Below, one piece after another: positions 58,464-64,000 of a stretch of DNA of 64,000 nt. Position 1 is the stretch's first letter; each line of letters begins with the position of its first letter. Source of the DNA: Microbulbifer sp. TB1203. Its GTDB lineage: Bacteria; Pseudomonadota; Gammaproteobacteria; Pseudomonadales; Cellvibrionaceae. The stretch spans positions 3,744,001 to 3,808,000 of the forward strand of contig NZ_CP116899.1 of NCBI RefSeq assembly GCF_030997045.1. Reading direction: 5' to 3'. A program made the position numbers and the translations under genes. The notes under the pieces were generated by a model. It was not told the DNA's origin. It saw only the letters and a list, made by a program, of their open reading frames with translations, and did not search any database.

Positions 58464-58681
58464 GAGGCGAGGCCGCTCTCCAGGGAGGCCTCGTCGCTGA
58501 TCCGGGAATCGATTTTCCGCCCGGACAGAATCCCTTTTGCCGCACCGGCCTTTTTCTTCACGATGGTTATATGGCCCTCGTTGTCCACATAGCTTTCGAA
58601 TTCGTCCCCCGGGCCTATGCCCGCCAGGCGGCACTGTTCGATCGGCAGGGTGATTTGCCTTTTGGCGCTGACTTTTGGCAT
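58460..58681 (-). CDS. vapB: AbrB/MazE-type antitoxin for the second VapC
   Basis: The 73-residue protein begins MPKVSAKRQITLPIEQCRLAGIGPGDEFESYV, a standard SpoVT/AbrB DNA-binding hairpin, and ends in a charged neutralising tail. It is a different type from the VapB at 27204. It represses its own operon, probably through the 33-base palindrome just upstream. Confidence 0.92.
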   Translation of the reverse strand: MPKVSAKRQITLPIEQCRLAGIGPGDEFESYVDNEGHITIVKKKAGAAKGILSGRKIDSRISDEASLESGLAS

Positions 58682-58704
58682 GGGATCTCTCTTTGCGGAT
58701 CACT

Positions 58705-58737
58705 ATTTGGTAAAGGTTGGTCCAATCTTTACCAAAT
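58705..58737. promoter_or_regulatory. 33-base near-perfect palindrome, candidate antitoxin operator
   Basis: ATTTGGTAAAG at 58705 and CTTTACCAAAT at 58727 are perfect 11-bp arms. The 11 bases between are themselves nearly symmetric (TTGG..CCAA), so the whole 33 bases form one dyad with a single mismatched pair. It lies 24 bases before the antitoxin start, the normal site for autorepression. It also holds TTGGTAAAG, which could overlap the promoter. Confidence 0.7.
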
Positions 58738-58763
58738 GTCAAACAGTAAAGAATTTTGCCATG

Positions 58764-60038
58764 TCAGCCCTTGTTGCCAATCGCCTGCATCCGCGCCTGG
58801 GCCTTGCTGCCGATCTCCCCGCCCGCCTGTGCAGCAGTTTGGTAGTGGCTGTAAGCGTTCCGTACGTTGCCCTGCTTTTCGTTGACCTGCCCCAGGTAAT
58901 AGTGGGCGTGGGCGGTTTCCAGGTAGCGCAGTGAGCGCTCCAGGTCGCGCTCGGCGGCGGTGTAGTTGTTCAACTGGGCGCTGGCCATGCCGCGCTTGAG
59001 CCAGTTGGAGAAGAGTCCGGGATTTTTCTGCACCGCGCTGTCGTAGGCTTTGTGGGCATTCCGGTACTGTTTCTTGTGCGCCAGAAGGTCTCCCTCCAGG
59101 GCGTAGAAGGAGGCCTCCTTGGGCTGCTGCCGCTGGGCCTGGCGCACCAGGCTGAGGGCGCGGTCGTACTGCTTTTTGTTAATCGCTGCCAGGGCGTCGT
59201 CGTAGCTCTGGTAGGCATCGGCGTCGCGCTTCAGCTGGGCGATGGCCCTCTGGTATTGCGCGCGGTTGGTGGCGCCCTTGGGCAGTCCCTCGGCGTGCTT
59301 GATATTGGCGTCGACCCGCGACTGGGACGGCGGGTGGCTGGCAAACAGGGCCTGCAGACCGCTGGCCTTTTTGCCCTTGGAGAGCTGCACAAATTTGCGT
59401 TGCAGGCGCACCGCGCCCTGGGGGTCGTAGCCCGCGGCGGCCATGTATTTCATGCCGTAGCGGTCGGACTCCAGCTCGTTCTCGCGGCCGTAGCGGGCGA
59501 TATAGGCGGTGCCGCCCAGCTGGCCGCCGAGGGAGACCAGGTCGCCATAGGCGGTTTCCTTGGTGGCCGCCCCCAGCACCGCCAGGCCCGCGCCCAGCAC
59601 CTGCTGTTGGGACATGGCCGCGGCGGAGTGGCGCGCGGCGGCGTGCACGATTTCGTGGCCGAGCACCGCGGCCAGCTCCGCCTCGTCCTCCAGCAGCACC
59701 AGCAGCCCGCGGTTCACCGCGATCTTGCCGCCGGGCAGCGCCCAGGCGTTGGGCACCGAGTTGTTCAGCACCACGAACTCGTAGGGCAGCTGCGGCTGGT
59801 CGGACACCCGCGCCAGCTTCTGGCCCACCCGGTTCACATAGTCCTGCAGCGATTTGTCCAGGATGTACTGGCCGCCCTGTTGCTGCTGGTTGATCGGGTA
59901 CTGCTGCTCGCCCAGGGCCAGCTCCTGGCCCTGGGATATCAGCGACAGTTCTTTCTTACCGGTGACCGGGTTGACCGCACAACCGGCCAGTAGAGATATG
60001 GCCACGGTGGTGGCGGTTATCAGTGCGCGCGAGATCAT
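58764..60038 (-). CDS. M48-family metalloprotease lipoprotein with C-terminal TPRs
   Basis: Zinc protease of the periplasm, related to BepA/LoiP, which handle misfolded outer-membrane proteins. The 424-residue protein has a lipobox LLAGC (Cys20). The zinc motif is HEIVH (128-132), with third ligand Glu in ENELESD (about 188-190). From about residue 270 on it has TPR-like repeats, as in BepA. ATG 60038 follows GGAGGAG; the frame to 60080 is not needed. It is on the opposite strand from its neighbour at 60110, so the two share a divergent promoter region of 71 bases. Confidence 0.92.
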   Translation of the reverse strand: MISRALITATTVAISLLAGCAVNPVTGKKELSLISQGQELALGEQQYPINQQQQGGQYILDKSLQDYVNRVGQKLARVSDQPQLPYEFVVLNNSVPNAWALPGGKIAVNRGLLVLLEDEAELAAVLGHEIVHAAARHSAAAMSQQQVLGAGLAVLGAATKETAYGDLVSLGGQLGGTAYIARYGRENELESDRYGMKYMAAAGYDPQGAVRLQRKFVQLSKGKKASGLQALFASHPPSQSRVDANIKHAEGLPKGATNRAQYQRAIAQLKRDADAYQSYDDALAAINKKQYDRALSLVRQAQRQQPKEASFYALEGDLLAHKKQYRNAHKAYDSAVQKNPGLFSNWLKRGMASAQLNNYTAAERDLERSLRYLETAHAHYYLGQVNEKQGNVRNAYSHYQTAAQAGGEIGSKAQARMQAIGNKG

Positions 60039-60109
60039 CGTCTCCTCCCTGTATAATGCCTGGCCAGCTATTTTACACAACTAATACCCGATACAGGGGG
60101 AGCGGGGTT

Positions 60110-60589
60110 ATGACGGCACTGCAGGTAATCGAATTGTTCGCCGGCACCAGTCCGGACGGCGAGCCGGTGGTGGAACGCCTGCAGGTGCGGGTGAATGAGG
60201 ACGACAGCTGCCAGCTGGTGCGTTCGCCGGCGTTTATCAAGGGTATTGCCAGCGGCGATACCATCAAGGTGAACACGGAGAAACAGGAGTTCGAGCTGGT
60301 CAAGCGCTCCGGCAACCTGGCGATCCGCGTCTTCTGCCGCGGCGACAGCGCCGCCGTTTCCGACCGGCTCACCCCGCAACTGGAAAAGCTCGGCGGCGAA
60401 CTGGACCTGGAGAGCCCGCGCCTGCTGGTATACAGCATCCACGTGAGCTGCGGCTTCGCCACTATCGAAAAAATTCTCGACAGCGTGTGCGACGGCGCAA
60501 ACAGCGTCTGGTACTACGGCAATGTGTACGACCCCCAGGACGGGCAGACGCCGCTGAACTGGTGGCAGGACATTCTCAAACCTGAATAG
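60110..60589 (+). CDS. DUF4265-like protein
   Basis: The 159-residue protein looks like a DUF4265 member: VQVRVNEDDSCQLVRSPAFIKGIASGDTI near the N-terminus and a C-terminal SCGFATIEKILDSVCDG.. region with a YYGNVYDP-type end. It has no signal peptide and no catalytic motif I can name. ATG 60110 follows GGGGGAGCGGGG. It is divergent from the M48 protease gene and followed by a facing pair of palindromic repeats. Confidence 0.7.
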   Translation: MTALQVIELFAGTSPDGEPVVERLQVRVNEDDSCQLVRSPAFIKGIASGDTIKVNTEKQEFELVKRSGNLAIRVFCRGDSAAVSDRLTPQLEKLGGELDLESPRLLVYSIHVSCGFATIEKILDSVCDGANSVWYYGNVYDPQDGQTPLNWWQDILKPE

Positions 60590-60611
60590 GCTCAAGCCCG
60601 AATAACCCCCC

Positions 60612-60687
60612 CCGGGAACGCCGAGCCCCAGCTCGGCAATAGTGTACGCAAGAGTGTGTATGCCGAGCTGGGGCTCGGCGCTCCCGG
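60612..60687. repeat. Facing GCCGAGC repeats upstream of yaaA
   Basis: The arms 60612-60638 (CCGGGAACGCCGAGCCCCAG onward) and 60661-60687 are complements at 26 of 27 positions around a 22-base loop. It is preceded by a run of eight C. Its right arm lies in the apparent open frame of yaaA, whose real start is just behind it. Confidence 0.85.
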
Positions 60688-60703
60688 CAAAACAAGGAAC
60701 CCG

Positions 60704-61489
60704 ATGTTAATCGTTATTTCTCCGGCCAAGACCCTGGACTACGAGAGTCCTATTCCCCTGTTGCCCGAGTTGGAAGTTACCCGACCGGATTTCCTCGGAG
60801 ACTCCTCCGAGCTGATTAAAGAGCTGCGCGAACTGAGCCCGCAGCAGATCTCCAGCCTGATGAAGATCTCCGACAAGCTGGGCGCGCTCAACTACGACCG
60901 CTTCCAGCAGTGGAAGCGCCCCTTCACCGCGAAGAACGCCCGCCCCGCCCTGCTCGCTTTCAAGGGCGATGTGTACACCGGGCTGCAGGCGGAGACCATG
61001 GGCAAACGGGATTTCAACTACGCCCAGAAGCACCTGCGCATACTCTCCGGCCTCTACGGCCTGCTTCGCCCGCTGGATCTGATGCAGCCCTACCGGCTGG
61101 AGATGGGCACCAAATTTACCAATGCGCGCGGCAAAAACCTCTACGAGTTCTGGGACGGGAAGATCACCGATGCGCTCAACAAGCAGCTGCAGAGTCTGAA
61201 GAGCAGGGAGCTGGTCAACCTGGCCTCCAACGAGTACTTCAAGTCGGTGCAGCCCCGGGCGCTGCAGGCGGAAATAATCACACCGCAGTTCAGGGACCTG
61301 AAAAACGGCCAGTACAAGATGATCAGCTTCTACGCCAAGCGGGCCCGCGGCGCCATGAGCCGCTGGGCCATCGACCAGCGGGTAAAAAAGGCGGAGGAAC
61401 TGAAGGGGTTCGACGGCGACGGCTACCGCTACAATGCGGCGCTGTCCAAGGGCAATGACTGGGTTTTCACCCGAGACGAGGCGCAATGA
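60704..61489 (+). CDS. yaaA: Peroxide stress protein YaaA (UPF0246)
   Basis: YaaA lowers free iron during hydrogen peroxide stress in E. coli. The 261-residue protein is collinear with it, from MLIVISPAKTLDYESP through FKGDVYTGLQAET, LSGLYGLLRPLDLMQPYRLEMG, EYFKSVQP and MISFYAKRARG. I start it at ATG 60704, which gives the family N-terminus; the upstream ATG at 60656 reads through the repeat arm. It overlaps the next gene by four bases (ATGA). Confidence 0.96.
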   Translation: MLIVISPAKTLDYESPIPLLPELEVTRPDFLGDSSELIKELRELSPQQISSLMKISDKLGALNYDRFQQWKRPFTAKNARPALLAFKGDVYTGLQAETMGKRDFNYAQKHLRILSGLYGLLRPLDLMQPYRLEMGTKFTNARGKNLYEFWDGKITDALNKQLQSLKSRELVNLASNEYFKSVQPRALQAEIITPQFRDLKNGQYKMISFYAKRARGAMSRWAIDQRVKKAEELKGFDGDGYRYNAALSKGNDWVFTRDEAQ

Positions 61490-62106
61490 GCGCGGAGCTG
61501 CCGGACGCGCCCGCCTGCGCGCGCAACCGCGAGCCGATACTTCGCGAGCTGCGGCGACTGCTGGCGCACCGCCGCTCGGTTCTGGAAATCGGCAGCGGCA
61601 CCGGCCAGCATGCGGTCTACTTCGCCCCGCGGCTGCCGCACCTCACCTGGCAGACCTCGGATCTCGCGGAGAACCTGCCCGGCATCCGCGCCTGGCTGGC
61701 GGCGCAGCCCGCGAACAATATGCCGCCGCCGCTGGAGCTGGACGTGAACGGCGAGTGGCCGGATCTGGCTGTGGACGCCGTGTTCACCGCCAACAGCCTG
61801 CATATCATGTCCGCGGATTCGGTGCGGGCCCTCTTTCGCGCGTTGCCCCGGGTATTGCAGCCGGGCGGCGCGCTGATAGTCTATGGCCCGATGAAAATCG
61901 CCGGCGACTATATTGGCATTGGCCCCGGCGGCGTCGGCTCCAGCAATGCCGATTTCGACCGCTGGCTGAAGCAGCGCGATCCGCACAGCGGCATCCGCGA
62001 CCTGGAATGGCTGGACCGGTTGGCGGAAGATGCGGGTCTGCAGCGCGTAGAGAATCACTATCTGCCGGCCAACAACCAGTTGGTGGTCTGGCAACTTATC
62101 GAGTAA
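61486..62106 (+). CDS. SAM-dependent methyltransferase-like protein, DUF938
   Basis: The 206-residue protein has the class I methyltransferase motif I VLEIGSGTGQHAVYFA (about 32-47) and the DUF938 features ACARNREPILRELR at the N-terminus and FTANSLHIMSADSVRALF in the middle. The substrate is unknown. Its start overlaps the yaaA stop (ATGA), so the two are translated together. Confidence 0.9.
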   Translation: MSAELPDAPACARNREPILRELRRLLAHRRSVLEIGSGTGQHAVYFAPRLPHLTWQTSDLAENLPGIRAWLAAQPANNMPPPLELDVNGEWPDLAVDAVFTANSLHIMSADSVRALFRALPRVLQPGGALIVYGPMKIAGDYIGIGPGGVGSSNADFDRWLKQRDPHSGIRDLEWLDRLAEDAGLQRVENHYLPANNQLVVWQLIE

Positions 62107-62117
62107 GGGGGTTTGGG

Positions 62118-62477
62118 ATGCCGGACTGGTTGGAAACGGGAGTGATCATCGCCTTCGCGATTGCGGCGGTGTTCTTTTTTGCCAAATACCGCGAGACCGT
62201 CGCGATACTGCACGAGAGCGAGCGCATGAAAAAGCGCCTCTCCGATGACCTGGACCGCTACCGCGATATGCCGCGCCTGCGCGCCCTGCGCGACGCCCTG
62301 GTGAGCAACGGCACCCTGCCGGTGGACGACCAGGGGCTCGAGCACCTGCTGCTGCGCGACGGGGAAAAGCAGCTGTATCACCTGACCCTGCGTCGCGAGT
62401 GCAACGCGGTGGCTGAGGGGGAGACGGTCACCTATCTCAAGGGCGGAGAGGAGCGGGAGCTCGAAGAGCTGTCGTAG
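62118..62477 (+). CDS. Small single-pass membrane protein, unknown function
   Basis: The 119-residue protein has one N-terminal membrane helix (VIIAFAIAAVFFFA). A charged amphipathic coiled-coil-like part follows (HESERMKKRLSDDLDRYRDMPRLRALRDALV), then a C-terminal acidic region. I do not recognise a family. ATG 62118 is used because GGGG stands nearby and the upstream frame is inside the methyltransferase gene. It follows that gene by 11 bases and is probably the last member of the yaaA operon. Confidence 0.68.
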   Translation: MPDWLETGVIIAFAIAAVFFFAKYRETVAILHESERMKKRLSDDLDRYRDMPRLRALRDALVSNGTLPVDDQGLEHLLLRDGEKQLYHLTLRRECNAVAEGETVTYLKGGEERELEELS

Positions 62478-62538
62478 CCTACCCATCCTATCCCATGCCC
62501 GTAGTGGCGAACCTCGTGTTCGCCCCTTCGGCGCGTTT

Positions 62539-62605
62539 CGTCATTCTGGCGCAAGCCAGAATCCAGGTGCCACTGGACTGGATACCGGCCTGCGCCGGTA
62601 TGACG
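62539..62605. repeat. CGTCAT..CCAG / CTGG..ATGACG inverted repeat
   Basis: CGTCATTCTGGCGCAAGCC onward faces CTGGATACCGGCCTGCGCC onward, each half holding its own dyad. It is the second member of the family at 17766. It lies between the convergent membrane-protein gene and the kinase gene and may terminate both. Confidence 0.8.
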
Positions 62606-62657
62606 AGTTAATGAGAGCTCAAATCGAAATTGAGTATCTACAGATCATTTATCGCGG

Positions 62658-64000
62658 TCAGGATTTCTTCTTGCCCTTCAGCCTGCGCTTGAGCCCGATC
62701 TTCAGGTCGTAGTACAGGAACGGCAGTCGGTGCAGCGGCGTGAACCGGCGCCCCAGCGCACCCAGGTAGAGCGCCATAAATTCCTTCCGGCTCTGCCAGT
62801 CCAGCTTGTAGCAGGCGCGCTTCAGATCTGAAAGGCGGCGGGAGACGGTCAGCTGCTTGGGGTAGAAGCGCGCGCGGCCGGTGTCGATCAGCGAGAAATG
62901 CGGCTCGTTGTTTTCGTCCAGCCGCACCAGCATGTTGCCGCCGGACAGATCGCGGAAATAGGCCCCGCGCTTGTGCAGCTTAAGCAGGAACTGCGCCAGC
63001 TTCTGCAGGAACTCCCTCTTGGCCACACCCCGGTGACAACTCGTCCCCTGTTTGAACGCGGAGAAGAAATCGCGTACCGAGAGATTGCCGGGCTGGAATT
63101 CACAGATATACCAGTTTTCGGTTGGGGCCCCGCGCTCGATGCGCTCGAACCAGGCCACCGGGCGCGGGGTGGCCACGCCGATGCGCTGCAGCTCCACCGC
63201 CCCGTTCCAGCTGCGCAGCCCTTTGGAGGGCTTGAAGCGGTCCGCCAGCTTCTTGTTCCAGGGCAGCCGGTCCGGCTTCTTTACCACCAGGGATTTTTCC
63301 GGATCGCGGGGGTCGGCGACCTTCCACACCGCATTGCGGGTCTTGCGCAGCGCGTCCTGTTTCGCCGGTGCCGGCAGCTTTTGCGGGTGCAGTTCAGCGA
63401 ACAGCTTGTCCGCATCGGCGCGGCTGGCGGCGCATACCATGCCCCGCCACTGGCCGTCGTCGAAGCAGTAGTAGTTGCCGGCATCCGCGTGGGGCGCGAT
63501 GCGCGCACCGGCGAACACCCGGGCAGCGCGGTTGACCGCCGGCTCCACCGACACAGGCCAGGCCAGGTAGAGCGGCGCCTCGCCGGCCACCTCCGGCATC
63601 TCCGCCAGCGGCGCACCGTCGCGATTGCGCCACTCGGCGCGGGCCAGATCCTCGCGGGAGTAGATGGTCATCAGGTCGGCGGCACAGCCGTTGACCGTCC
63701 ACACCGCGTGGATGCGCTGGTCGCCGCGAACGAATTCGTGCAGCTGCAGGCGGCGGGAATCGCACAGTTGGCCGCGATACTCCGCACCGGGCACGGTGCG
63801 GTTGAAAAAGGCCATGGCATCGAAGGCCGGGCGGGCGCGGTAGTTTTGCAGTTCGCCGTAGTTGGTGCCGTAGAAGCACACCAGTTCGTGGGGCGCGGCG
63901 CGGCCGCTGCCGTCGTCGATCAGTCCCTCGCGCCAGCTCACCAGCGGGCCCCAGTAGGCGCGGCCCAGGCTGCCGGAAGCGGCGGCCAGCAGCATGTAGC
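62658..64000 (-). CDS. WaaP/InaA-like lipopolysaccharide-kinase-fold protein, N-terminus beyond window
   Basis: The C-terminal ~230 residues have the kinase pattern of the Kdo/WaaP (InaA) family. VVKK supplies the ATP-binding Lys, FRDLSGGNMLV is the catalytic loop with the Asp of HRD, and LIDTGRARF is the DFG-like metal site. A Gly-poor P-loop region precedes them. The preceding ~215 residues (AMAFFNRTVPGAEY, LYLAWPVSV and so on) match nothing I know. The frame is still open at the last bases, so an ATG at 63995 is not necessarily the start. A role in sugar or LPS phosphorylation is likely but unproven. Confidence 0.75.
   Translation of the reverse strand, partial: YMLLAAASGSLGRAYWGPLVSWREGLIDDGSGRAAPHELVCFYGTNYGELQNYRARPAFDAMAFFNRTVPGAEYRGQLCDSRRLQLHEFVRGDQRIHAVWTVNGCAADLMTIYSREDLARAEWRNRDGAPLAEMPEVAGEAPLYLAWPVSVEPAVNRAARVFAGARIAPHADAGNYYCFDDGQWRGMVCAASRADADKLFAELHPQKLPAPAKQDALRKTRNAVWKVADPRDPEKSLVVKKPDRLPWNKKLADRFKPSKGLRSWNGAVELQRIGVATPRPVAWFERIERGAPTENWYICEFQPGNLSVRDFFSAFKQGTSCHRGVAKREFLQKLAQFLLKLHKRGAYFRDLSGGNMLVRLDENNEPHFSLIDTGRARFYPKQLTVSRRLSDLKRACYKLDWQSRKEFMALYLGALGRRFTPLHRLPFLYYDLKIGLKRRLKGKKKS

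Overview
The window is GC-rich chromosomal DNA from a gammaproteobacterium. The order parAB, atpIBEFHAGDC, glmU, a DeoR regulator and glmS is that seen around the origin in Pseudomonas and the Cellvibrionales. A marine Microbulbifer-like Cellvibrionales species is my best guess, by inference only. I recognise about 60 protein genes and no rRNA, tRNA or CRISPR array. The largest gene-free stretch, about 300 bases at 35618-35917, is described under its palindrome.

Layout. 1-9219: the end of parA, then parB and a complete nine-gene F1Fo ATP synthase operon with a visible promoter and terminator. 9310-16217: secreted and membrane accessory genes, including a metallopeptidase-like protein and a necrosis-inducing (NLP) toxin-like protein fused to a lectin, then transporters. 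16375-24074: glmU, a three-gene 2-oxoacid dehydrogenase cluster (E1alpha, E1beta, E2; no E3 here), and a DeoR regulator next to glmS. 24075-26750: an AT-rich insert directly behind glmS, at the classic Tn7-type attachment position. It carries a small secreted protein, a secreted protein with a candidate ADP-ribosyltransferase C-terminus, and a probable immunity gene. 26803-27437: a VapBC pair. 27587-40654: an aldolase-family protein, two cation/proton antiporters, and a redox/quinone detoxification neighbourhood (pirin, LysR, DoxX, glutathionyl-hydroquinone reductase, GST), then an MFS pump, an NAD(P)-binding protein with a divergent LysR gene, and HexR. 40953-50436: uvrD, GNAT, a TRAP binding protein, two lipoproteins, YciA, a Uma2 protein and TRAP dctQM. 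50514-56176: a Pho-box-like array and pstSCAB-phoU. 56248-64000: a DUF2235 hydrolase, a second VapBC-type pair with a large palindromic operator, an M48 protease lipoprotein, yaaA, and a WaaP-like kinase running off the end.

Short palindromic repeats are unusually dense. At least five families occur: GTAGGAGCGGCC REP-like, TAGGAGCCTGC, CGTCAT..CCAG, GCCGAGCTCCAGCTCGGC and GATGGGCAAAGCG. They sit mostly just behind genes. One copy lies inside the E2 coding sequence, and in two cases the repeat appears to supply a stop codon.

The best candidate for something undescribed is the toxin/immunity-like insert behind glmS. Next come the NLP-lectin fusion and the E2 gene built up from repeats. These functional assignments rest on motifs read by eye; no database search was possible.
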